A DNA stretch of 6,214 nucleotides, from contig DABJ01000041.1 in the NCBI GenBank assembly GCA_002102825.1, positions 1 to 6,214 of the forward strand, read 5' to 3'. Within the stretch, counting starts at the first letter, position 1; the number at the start of each line of letters is the position of its first letter. Shown here piece after piece: positions 1 through 6,166 of the stretch. This DNA comes from Candidatus Gastranaerophilales bacterium HUM_12 (lineage in GTDB: Bacteria > Cyanobacteriota > Vampirovibrionia > Gastranaerophilales > Gastranaerophilaceae). The notes under the pieces were generated by a model. That model ran no database searches and had not been told where the DNA came from. It was given only the letters and a program-made list of their open reading frames with translations. The position numbers and the translations under genes are program-made.

Positions 1-1004
1 ATTTCTGTTGAAATTGCATTTTCTTCGGTATCTAATTGTTTCAATTTCAATTCCAAGTTCTTATCTTGAGCTTGAATGATTTCGATTTTTGAGTTAATTT
101 CTTGAATTTCTTTATCGTATTGGTTTTTGTTGTAGTTGTATTGATTCATTGCATCGTTATATGCATTGTCATCACAGGTTGTTGTTGCTGTTAATGTATA
201 TTCTGTTCCAACTTCGTTTCCGTTTTTATCTGTTTTTATATTTCCGTCTGCATCTTTTTCATATACATATATACTGATATAACGACCTGATGTATCTTGT
301 TCTACTCGAGCGGTTGCATTTTTGATTTCTCTTGTTTCGGTTGTTTGACCATATACATACGATCTGATACTTGAAATTGATGCTCCGGTTTTTTCACTGT
401 AATCGGCATCTTCGATTTGGCTCTTGCTATAGAACACGGGTTCATAAGTGCCGGTTGTTGAATTCTTTTGGTATCTTACAAACCATTCATCTTCTTTGTA
501 TTTATCTTGTAATTTTTGCAAGTATTGTTGTTCAATTGATAATGTATTTTGTAACAATTTTGAATCGCTAATTGTTGATAAATACGGATCTTTTTCTATT
601 GATGCGGTATCATTTGAACCCAATACTCTTAATGGAGTTGAACCTACATAGTATTCATTGGCTCCGTTATTACTTTTTTTGCTTACGATTACGTTGCCAT
701 TTGATACTACTGAATCTTCTAAGGTTGATTGTGTATAATTTAAGATATAGTAACCATTTTTTTGGGCTATTAAACTATTTATTGTATTTGTTTCTGCTCC
801 ATCTGTGAATGTATAACTTGTTTTTGTATAATCTTGGCTTGATGGCGGAGTTGGGACAGTCAAGTTAGTCAATTGACTGTAGTAATTTGCTGATTCGTTG
901 GACAACGTAGTTCTTTGTTGGTTGATTTGTTGTCCTTCGTACTCAACATTGGTTTTGCGCGCTGTCAAGCTTAAGAATCTGGCTTGTGATGCACTCATTC
1001 CCAT
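1..1004 (-). CDS. Uncharacterised MGMSASQAR-type protein, C-terminus cut by window edge
   Basis: Function unknown. Translating the minus strand from 1004 gives 334 codons with no stop up to the left edge, so the protein is longer than seen. It begins MGMSASQARFLSLTAR, followed by a polar Q/N/T/S-rich helix-like stretch (residues 17-45). I recall similar N-termini in uncharacterised Gastranaerophilales proteins. Residues 50-280 are rich in S, T, N, Y, D and G and look like a beta-rich secreted or surface domain. There are two short acidic turns, DADGN (251-255) and DKNGN (259-263). Residues 284-334 are charged and Q/N/E/K-rich with hydrophobic spacing, a probable coiled coil continuing past the edge. 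There is one Cys (277). No classical signal peptide or membrane segment is visible. I chose ATG 1004 because AAGGA lies 9 bases upstream; ATG 998 (Met3) is possible. The N-terminus loosely recalls flagellar or type III axial proteins in pattern only. The gene is certain, the role is not. Confidence 0.85.
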   Translation of the reverse strand, partial: MGMSASQARFLSLTARKTNVEYEGQQINQQRTTLSNESANYYSQLTNLTVPTPPSSQDYTKTSYTFTDGAETNTINSLIAQKNGYYILNYTQSTLEDSVVSNGNVIVSKKSNNGANEYYVGSTPLRVLGSNDTASIEKDPYLSTISDSKLLQNTLSIEQQYLQKLQDKYKEDEWFVRYQKNSTTGTYEPVFYSKSQIEDADYSEKTGASISSIRSYVYGQTTETREIKNATARVEQDTSGRYISIYVYEKDADGNIKTDKNGNEVGTEYTLTATTTCDDNAYNDAMNQYNYNKNQYDKEIQEINSKIEIIQAQDKNLELKLKQLDTEENAISTE

Positions 1005-1013
1005 GACTGTCTT

Positions 1014-1018
1014 TCCTT
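1014..1018 (-). promoter_or_regulatory. Shine-Dalgarno site of the left-edge gene
   Basis: On the minus strand AAGGA lies 9 bases before the ATG at 1004 and 15 bases before the alternative ATG at 998, so it favours the first. It is the clearest Shine-Dalgarno site in the window. folK and waaA have none, and the flavoprotein and thrS have weak or poorly spaced ones. This suggests the gene is translated efficiently in the standard way. Confidence 0.6.
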
Positions 1019-1085
1019 TCTTCTTGTGTTTCCTATATTCTGCATGTCGACAAACATGGGATTTTACTTTAATTTTTTATCCCTT

Positions 1086-1105
1086 TTTCGTTACATTTCG
1101 TAACA
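1086..1105. promoter_or_regulatory. Candidate operator: tandem 10-mers containing a palindrome
   Basis: On the plus strand two adjacent 10-base units, TTTCGTTACA and TTTCGTAACA, differ at one base and are offset by about one helical turn. They also create the inverted repeat GTTAC-N5-GTAAC (1090-1104). The site is about 80-100 bases upstream of the left-edge gene and downstream of waaA. Its geometry fits a dimeric DNA-binding protein, but it could equally form a small 5-bp RNA hairpin. I see no convincing -35/-10 pair nearby on the minus strand, so its relation to a promoter is open. Confidence 0.35.
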
Positions 1106-1189
1106 TGAAATAAGAAGACTTGGGGTGAAAGACTTGATGGAAAGGTATTTAGACCTCATTACAACATACTGGCGAAGGAAAATGTATTA

Positions 1190-2491
1190 TTAAAGAACTT
1201 GTTTTAATTCATTAACAACAACATCTAATGCACCTTGCTGGTCAGCAAATATTGTTTCACAATCCTTGCAAGCTTTTGTGTAAAAATCTTCATCTGAGAG
1301 TAATTTTTCAACATAATCAGAAAATTCTCTTGGATTTTTAACAATTTTACCGGCATTAGAACGAGATAATAACCAATAAATATCTCTAAAATTATGAATT
1401 GACGGACCTGTTATTGTTGGTTTTGAATAAACAGTTGCTTCCAACGGATTATGACCGCCGGTCTTGTTAAAACTTCCACCAATAAATGCAAAAGAACAAA
1501 TTGAATACATTTTACTAAGTTCGCCCATTGTATCTAATAAAATTACATCGTGGTCTTTAAAAGTATCACATTTTGAGCGAAGTCCATAATTCAGATTCAT
1601 AGAATTTATAATATCTATAATTTTTGGTAATCTTTGAGTGTGGCGAGGTACAAGTAAAAGCTTGATATCAGGATATTTAGCTAATTTCTCTTTAAACATC
1701 TCAAGAACGATTTCATCTTCTCCTTTATGAGTGCTTCCGGCAATAATAACTCTATGACCGGCTTGTCCCATATCAATTACCTCATCTGACTTTTTAACAT
1801 CAAATTTTAGGTTTTTCATAACAAATGTTCTATCTTTCGGAGCACCGATTGATATAAGCTTTTTCATATCAATATCACTTTGAGTAAGAATTTTTGTATA
1901 TTTAGATAAAACATGAGTGAAAAATACTTTTAATAATCTATATAAGGAATATGTAGAATCAGACATTCTACCATTAATACAATATAATTTTATCCCTCTT
2001 CTATTACAGAAAGAAGAAAATGTTGGCCATAATTCAGTTTCCGCAATCAAAACAACTGTTGGTCTAACTTTTGATAAAAATGAATTTACGCAATACGGGA
2101 TATCAAAAGGGAAATATGTAATAAAATCTGCAACATTTGAGAATTTTTTCAATGCAATTTCTTGACCTGTCTTAGTTCCTGTTGTTACAACAATCTTATA
2201 ATCAGGAAAAACTTCTTTTGTCTTTTTGATTAAGTTTTCCAAAGCAATAACTTCTCCAACAGAAACTCCGTGGAACATAATAACTTTATCACCTAATTCC
2301 GGATTTTTAAAGAAACCCATTTTTTCTCGCCAGCCGTATAAAAACTTACCGTTGAAAACTCTGACAATGTAATAAAACGGAAATAAGATTATAAATACGA
2401 TAGTTGAAACCAAACCATATAGGAAAAGTTCACTAAACATCGAAATTACAATCAGGACCAATAAAATTAAAATAATAGAATATATAACCAT
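1190..2491 (-). CDS. waaA: 3-deoxy-D-manno-octulosonic acid (Kdo) transferase
   Basis: WaaA (KdtA) transfers Kdo from CMP-Kdo to the lipid A precursor on the cytoplasmic face of the inner membrane, the first step of LPS core assembly. It is a GT-B fold glycosyltransferase. Family signatures in order: HGVSVGE (74-80, with the glutamate corresponding to the family's catalytic base), TTGTKTG (103-109), ETELWP (151-156), NGRMSDST (173-180), NLKFD (227-231), AGSTHKGE (251-258), VPRHTQR (281-287) and GGHNPLEA (345-352). Its 433 aa are slightly longer than the usual ~425. The N-terminus is unusual, with two hydrophobic segments (about 2-18 and 23-45) before the basic YGWREKMG, where family members normally have one anchor. 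Starting at Met18 (ATG at 2440) would give the usual spacing. I keep 2491 because the -10 box lies just upstream of it, but neither ATG has a Shine-Dalgarno site. The gene is divergent from folK. No terminator is seen after the stop. Confidence 0.95.
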   Translation of the reverse strand: MVIYSIILILLVLIVISMFSELFLYGLVSTIVFIILFPFYYIVRVFNGKFLYGWREKMGFFKNPELGDKVIMFHGVSVGEVIALENLIKKTKEVFPDYKIVVTTGTKTGQEIALKKFSNVADFITYFPFDIPYCVNSFLSKVRPTVVLIAETELWPTFSSFCNRRGIKLYCINGRMSDSTYSLYRLLKVFFTHVLSKYTKILTQSDIDMKKLISIGAPKDRTFVMKNLKFDVKKSDEVIDMGQAGHRVIIAGSTHKGEDEIVLEMFKEKLAKYPDIKLLLVPRHTQRLPKIIDIINSMNLNYGLRSKCDTFKDHDVILLDTMGELSKMYSICSFAFIGGSFNKTGGHNPLEATVYSKPTITGPSIHNFRDIYWLLSRSNAGKIVKNPREFSDYVEKLLSDEDFYTKACKDCETIFADQQGALDVVVNELKQVL

Positions 2492-2500
2492 AACAAGTTA

Positions 2501-2529
2501 ATTATACACCAAATAGCATAACATGTTGA
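2501..2529 (-). promoter_or_regulatory. Promoter of waaA, near-leaderless start
   Basis: On the minus strand TCAACA (2529-2524, 4 of 6 matches to TTGACA) is followed after 17 bases by a perfect TATAAT (2506-2501). Transcription would begin near 2494, about 3 bases before the ATG at 2491, leaving no room for a ribosome binding site. If translation instead starts at Met18 (2440), the leader would be about 54 bases. The -35 box overlaps that of the divergent folK promoter. Confidence 0.6.
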
Positions 2530-2554
2530 CAATATATACAAAAATTTATAAAAT
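2526..2554 (+). promoter_or_regulatory. Promoter of folK, predicts a leaderless mRNA
   Basis: Perfect TTGACA (2526-2531), a 17-base spacer, then TAAAAT (2549-2554, 5 of 6 matches to TATAAT). With the usual 6-7 base distance, transcription starts at about 2560-2561, which is the A of the folK ATG. No Shine-Dalgarno sequence exists upstream of that ATG. It should also drive the overlapping oxidoreductase gene. Confidence 0.7.
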
Positions 2555-2560
2555 CAGAAT

Positions 2561-3067
2561 ATGGCAATCGCATATTTAAGTTTAGGTTCAAATAAAGGTG
2601 ATAGAATCGGCTATGTACAACAAGCAGCAAGCTTGTTAGGAATGGACGAAAAGATTACTATTGTTAGGACTTCTGCATTTTATGAATCGGAACCTTGGAA
2701 TATGAATACAAAAAACTGGTTTGTTAATGCGATTGTGGAAATTAAAACACAATATTCCCCACAAGAATTGCTTGTAGCATGCCAAAGAGTTGAATGCCAA
2801 TTGGGAAGAACTCCTATTGAAAAAGGACAATATCAAGATAGAACAATTGATATTGATATTCTTTTTTATAATAAAGAAATTATTAATGAAGAAAATTTAA
2901 CAATTCCACATAAATATGTTCATTTGAGAGCATTTACACTTGTTCCTATGATGGAATTAAATTCCGATTTTGTACACCCAGTACTGCACAAAACGATTGA
3001 AGAAATGCATAATGACCTTGAAAACCCTGAAATGGTATTTTTGTATGGTACAAGAGTCGACTTCTAA
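2561..3067 (+). CDS. folK: 2-amino-4-hydroxy-6-hydroxymethyldihydropteridine pyrophosphokinase (HPPK)
   Basis: HPPK moves pyrophosphate from ATP to 6-hydroxymethyl-7,8-dihydropterin, the step before dihydropteroate synthase in folate synthesis, in the cytoplasm. The 168 aa match the usual 150-170 of a single-domain enzyme. Visible motifs: N-terminal YLSLGSNKGDR (5-15), FYESEPW (40-46) with the pterin-side loop, FVNAIVEI (54-61), and the family signature around YQDRTIDIDIL (91-101), in which R94 and the Mg-binding pair D97 and D99 are present. IPHKYVHLRAFTLVPMMEL (115-133) ends the core. The ATG at 2561 is well supported because LSLGSN normally begins a few residues from the N-terminus and the promoter ends immediately before it. 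The last 23 bases overlap the next gene. No folB or folP is next to it in this window. Confidence 0.95.
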   Translation: MAIAYLSLGSNKGDRIGYVQQAASLLGMDEKITIVRTSAFYESEPWNMNTKNWFVNAIVEIKTQYSPQELLVACQRVECQLGRTPIEKGQYQDRTIDIDILFYNKEIINEENLTIPHKYVHLRAFTLVPMMELNSDFVHPVLHKTIEEMHNDLENPEMVFLYGTRVDF

Positions 3068-4214
3068 TAAATCAGTTGCAATAATTGGAGCAGGACCTGC
3101 AGGGTGTGTTTGTGCAAAATTTTTAAAAAATAATGGATTTTGCCCGATTATTTTTGATAAAGGTAAATATTTGAGAACAATTTTACCCACAGGAGGCGGA
3201 AGATGTAATCTTGCGCATGCAGAATTTGATTTCAAAAATTTGACCAAAAATTACCCTCGAGGTGAAAAGTTCCTGTATTCCGTTTTTTCAAAATTCGGTA
3301 CAGAAGATGCTATACAATTTTTCAAACAATTAGGAATTGAAACTTACACACAAGAAGACAACAGAATTTTTCCAAAATCTAATTCCTCAAGAGATGTTCA
3401 AGAAAAATTATTAAAGGCTTTGAAAGGTTGCAAGTTTGTATCAGAAAAAGTTTTATCAATTGAAAAACTCGACAATTGTTACAAAATAATAACAAACAAA
3501 AGTTCTTATGCATTTGATGTAGTAATTGTTTCAACCGGAGGACACGGAAATTGGGATATATTTAATAAAATGGACTTAAATATTATTCCTCCAACGCAAG
3601 CACTTGTCGGACTTGTTACAAAAGAAAATTTTTCGGCAATTTCGGGTGTTTCAATAAAAAATGTAAAAACTTATGGTAAAGAATTCAAAAATTCCGATAA
3701 TGGAGATATTATTTTTACCCACAAAGGAATTTCCGGTCCATTAATATATAAGATCTCTTCAATCTTTGCAAGAAAAGAAATGCCTTATAAACTAGTATTC
3801 CAATTAGTAAAAGACCTTGATTTACAAGCAGAACTGAACAAAAATTCGCACAAAGAAATAAAGAACTTACTTGGTCAATTCGTACCAAAATCATTTGCCG
3901 AATTTGTTTTAGAAAATTTAGATATTGAAAAAGACACTCCTTGTCACAAAATTACAGGAAAACTCCGAGATAAAATATACAAAAAATTAACAACTTTTGA
4001 AGTTACGATTATCTCAAAAGTACCGGACGGAGAAGTTGTGACTTGTGGCGGAATTGACTTGAAAGAAATAAATTCGAAAACAATGGAATCAAAGAAATAT
4101 CCAAACCTATATTTTTGCGGAGAAGTACTGGATATTGATGGATTTTGCGGAGGATTTAACTTGCAAAACTGCTGGTCAACCGCATTTGTTGTTGCGCAGA
4201 GTGTTTGTAATTAA
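3045..4214 (+). CDS. FAD-dependent oxidoreductase, HI0933/BaiN-like family
   Basis: Flavoprotein of the HI0933/YhiN/BaiN-like family, in databases often named NAD(P)/FAD-dependent or aminoacetone oxidase family. The physiological substrate is not established for most members. With the start at 3045 it has 389 aa, close to the family's 390-420. The FAD-binding dinucleotide fold is VAIIGAGPAG (11-20). Diagnostic motifs are PTGGGRCNL (48-56), RIFP (107-110), STGG (163-166), FTHKGISGP (224-232), VTCGGIDLKEI (332-342), TMESK (346-350) and LYFCGEVLDIDGFCGGFNLQ (355-374), the C-terminal FAD-binding signature. After STGG the usual P-x-x-G-S-T-G loop is replaced by a shorter HGNWDIFNKM. In-frame ATGs at 2970 and 3012 would add residues lying inside folK and absent from the family, so I chose 3045. 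Upstream of it I see no clear Shine-Dalgarno site, and the 23-base overlap with folK suggests translational coupling. Confidence 0.88.
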   Translation: MVQESTSNKSVAIIGAGPAGCVCAKFLKNNGFCPIIFDKGKYLRTILPTGGGRCNLAHAEFDFKNLTKNYPRGEKFLYSVFSKFGTEDAIQFFKQLGIETYTQEDNRIFPKSNSSRDVQEKLLKALKGCKFVSEKVLSIEKLDNCYKIITNKSSYAFDVVIVSTGGHGNWDIFNKMDLNIIPPTQALVGLVTKENFSAISGVSIKNVKTYGKEFKNSDNGDIIFTHKGISGPLIYKISSIFARKEMPYKLVFQLVKDLDLQAELNKNSHKEIKNLLGQFVPKSFAEFVLENLDIEKDTPCHKITGKLRDKIYKKLTTFEVTIISKVPDGEVVTCGGIDLKEINSKTMESKKYPNLYFCGEVLDIDGFCGGFNLQNCWSTAFVVAQSVCN

Positions 4215-4225
4215 AGTTTAAAATC

Positions 4226-4253
4226 TTGTAATTATTTACCCCCGTAATATAAT
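4226..4253 (+). promoter_or_regulatory. Promoter of thrS
   Basis: TTGTAA (4226-4231, 4 of 6 matches) and a perfect TATAAT (4248-4253) are separated by 16 bases. Transcription should begin near 4260, giving a leader of about 98 bases. The promoter lies just after the oxidoreductase stop codon, so thrS is probably transcribed on its own as well as by any read-through. The spacer contains TTTACCCCC (4235-4243), a sequence that recurs in the leader. Confidence 0.65.
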
Positions 4254-4259
4254 AATATT

Positions 4260-4357
4260 GTACAAAGTTAGAGGGATCCACCTCGAGGGTAAATTTAATA
4301 TATGAGGGTTTTCGTATATAAACAGAGTTTACCCCTAAAAGGATAGAAAGAAGAAAA
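4260..4357 (+). promoter_or_regulatory. Structured thrS leader, possible regulatory RNA
   Basis: The predicted 5' leader can form GAGG-N6-CCTC (4271-4284). It can also form a long imperfect hairpin from GGGTAAA (4287-4293) and TTTACCC (4328-4334), enclosing ATATATGA (4298-4305) paired with TCGTATAT (4312-4319) around the loop GGGTTT. The inner stem is 8 bp with one G-T wobble. GAGGG occurs three times (4271, 4285, 4304), so alternative pairings with CCTC and ACCC are possible. Ribosome binding is ambiguous: AAGGA (4339-4343) is 14 bases from the ATG, while the closer AAAGAAG (4347-4353) is weak. No T-box core is present. A switch or a ThrRS autoregulatory operator is inference; only the repeats are seen directly. 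Confidence 0.45.
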
Positions 4358-6166
4358 ATGGAAAAGAACAACGAAACATTGTCTATTCTAAGACACTCAA
4401 CATCTCACATCATGGCTCAAGCCGTTCAAAGCTTGTTTCCGAATGCAAAGTTAGCAATCGGACCTGCTACATCTGATGGCTTCTACTATGACTTTGATTT
4501 GACAGATGGTCATGCTTTTACTCAAGATGACTTAGCTAAAATCGAAGAAAAAATGAAAGAAATTATCAAACAAAATCTTACATTTGAAAAATACGTAATT
4601 CCAGATGTTGACAAACAAATCGAAGAATTCAAAAAAGAGGGGGAAATTTACAAAGCTGAACTTCTTGAAGAACACAGAAACGATAATCCGACTTTATACA
4701 TAACCAAAGATAAAGACGGAAATGCTTTGTTTAACGACCTTTGCGCAGGTCCTCATCTTCCAAATACTTCATACATTAAAGCAAATGCTTTTAAATTATT
4801 AAAAGTTGCGGGTGCTTATTGGAGAGGCAACGAAAAGAACAAAATGCTTCAAAGAATTTATGCGACAGCATACTGGAATAAAGAAGATTTACAAGCTTAT
4901 CTTCACTTCTTGGAAGAAGCAGAAAGAAGAGATCACAGAAAATTAGGAACAAAACTTGATTTATTCTCAACTAGGGAAGAATTAGGTGCAGGTCTTGTTT
5001 TGTGGCACCCAAATCTTGCAATTGTTAGAGAAGAAATTGAAAATTACTGGAGAGAAGAACACAGAAAACGTGGTTATGTAATCGTAAATACTCCACACAT
5101 TGCAAAATCTAAATTGTGGGAAATTTCAGGTCACTACGACCACTACAGAGAAAATATGTTCTTTATTCAAAAAGATAATGACTCTGACGATCAATATATT
5201 TTGAAACCAATGAACTGCCCATTCCATATCTTGATTTATCAAGCAAACAGGTATTCATACCGTTCATTACCATTAAGAATGGCAGAGTTAGGTACTGTTT
5301 ATCGTAAAGAAAAATCAGGTGCTTTGTCCGGTTTAACTCGTGTTCAAGGTTTCACTCAAGATGATGCTCACATTTTCTGTACTCCAGAACAACTTGTTGA
5401 CGAAATCAACAGAATTATTGATTTTGTTGCAGATACACTTGCAATATTCAATATGAAATTTGAAGTTGAACTTTCAACAAGACCAGACAATTACATCGGT
5501 GAAATCGAAAACTGGGATAGAGCTGAAAAAGGCTTGAAAGAAGCAATGGACAGACGTGGAATGAAGTACGACATCAACGAGGGTGACGGTGCATTCTACG
5601 GACCAAAAATCGACTTCAAAATCAAAGATGCTATCGGTAGAACATGGCAATGTGCAACAATTCAATTAGATTTCAACTTGCCGGAAAGATTTGATATCAA
5701 ATACCAAGACAAAGACGGTCAATTGAAAACTCCATTGATGCTTCACAGGGTAATCTTTGGTTCTATGGAAAGATTCCACGGCATCTTGATTGAACACTAT
5801 GCAGGTGCTTTCCCAACATGGCTTGCTCCAACACAAGTAAACATCGTTCCGATTTCAAATGAAAAACACATTGATTTCGCTGAAGAAGTTTACAGGAAAA
5901 TGCGTGAAGCAGGTATAAGAGTAAATCTTGATGACAGATCTGAAAGTATGAACTACAAAATCAGAGAATCTCTTCAAGATAAGAAAATTCCTTATGTTTG
6001 CGTAATCGGAGATAAGGAAATTGAAGCAAACTCTGTTGCTGTTAGAGCTAGAGCTATTGGTCAAGTAGGAACATTTAAGGTTGAGGAATTCATTGAAACA
6101 ATCAAAAATGAAATCAAAACAAGAGCGAATGAATCTTTTGCCAAAGCTTTGAAAGAAAACAAATAG
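4358..6166 (+). CDS. thrS: Threonyl-tRNA synthetase, TGS-less form
   Basis: Class II aminoacyl-tRNA synthetase that charges tRNA(Thr) with threonine and clears mischarged Ser-tRNA(Thr) in the cytoplasm. Its 602 aa compare with 642 in E. coli because the N-terminal TGS (N1) domain is absent; the protein opens almost directly on the editing domain. The editing site is intact: H13 and H17 (RHSTSH) with C129 and H133 (CAGPH). The catalytic core has motif 2 around R316 in YRKEKSGALSGLTRVQGFTQDDAHIF (315-340), motif 3 GSMERFHGILIE (468-479) with R472, and the zinc ligands C287 (KPMNCPFH), H338 and H463. The anticodon-binding domain spans about 488-585. The ATG at 4358 is the first possible start; no upstream in-frame TGS sequence is seen. 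Loss of TGS is common in cyanobacterial ThrRS as I know the family. It follows a structured leader and has its own promoter. Confidence 0.97.
   Translation: MEKNNETLSILRHSTSHIMAQAVQSLFPNAKLAIGPATSDGFYYDFDLTDGHAFTQDDLAKIEEKMKEIIKQNLTFEKYVIPDVDKQIEEFKKEGEIYKAELLEEHRNDNPTLYITKDKDGNALFNDLCAGPHLPNTSYIKANAFKLLKVAGAYWRGNEKNKMLQRIYATAYWNKEDLQAYLHFLEEAERRDHRKLGTKLDLFSTREELGAGLVLWHPNLAIVREEIENYWREEHRKRGYVIVNTPHIAKSKLWEISGHYDHYRENMFFIQKDNDSDDQYILKPMNCPFHILIYQANRYSYRSLPLRMAELGTVYRKEKSGALSGLTRVQGFTQDDAHIFCTPEQLVDEINRIIDFVADTLAIFNMKFEVELSTRPDNYIGEIENWDRAEKGLKEAMDRRGMKYDINEGDGAFYGPKIDFKIKDAIGRTWQCATIQLDFNLPERFDIKYQDKDGQLKTPLMLHRVIFGSMERFHGILIEHYAGAFPTWLAPTQVNIVPISNEKHIDFAEEVYRKMREAGIRVNLDDRSESMNYKIRESLQDKKIPYVCVIGDKEIEANSVAVRARAIGQVGTFKVEEFIETIKNEIKTRANESFAKALKENK

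Noticed and set aside
1058..1083. GGGAT...ATCCC inverted repeat as a terminator for waaA
   Set aside because: The stem is 5 bp with a 16-base loop, and on the minus strand it is not followed by a T-run.
371..1113. Plus-strand open frames at 371-571, 448-651, 572-808 and 898-1113
   Set aside because: They are antisense to the minus-strand gene that is open to the left edge; their Leu/Phe/Cys-rich translations match no family I recognise and have no ribosome binding site worth noting.
1152..1165. AGGT/ACCT hairpin after waaA as a terminator
   Set aside because: Only a 4-bp stem and no proper T-run follows on the minus strand.
1917..2165. Plus-strand open frame inside waaA, and minus-strand frames inside folK, the oxidoreductase and thrS
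   Set aside because: All are shadows of genes with clear family motifs in the opposite strand.
2970..3044. Longer N-terminus for the oxidoreductase using the ATGs at 2970 or 3012
   Set aside because: The extra residues lie wholly within folK coding sequence and come before the dinucleotide-binding fold that normally begins the family.
4274..4287. Adjacent BamHI (GGATCC) and XhoI (CTCGAG) sites, suggesting a cloning or assembly artefact
   Set aside because: They sit inside a coherent promoter-leader-gene arrangement, form part of local inverted repeats, and no vector-like sequence flanks them. Two chance palindromes are a simpler reading.
4260..4357. T-box riboswitch upstream of thrS
   Set aside because: The leader is only about 98 bases, the conserved T-box antiterminator core (AGGGTGG-N-ACCGCG) is absent, and there is no terminator before the ATG.
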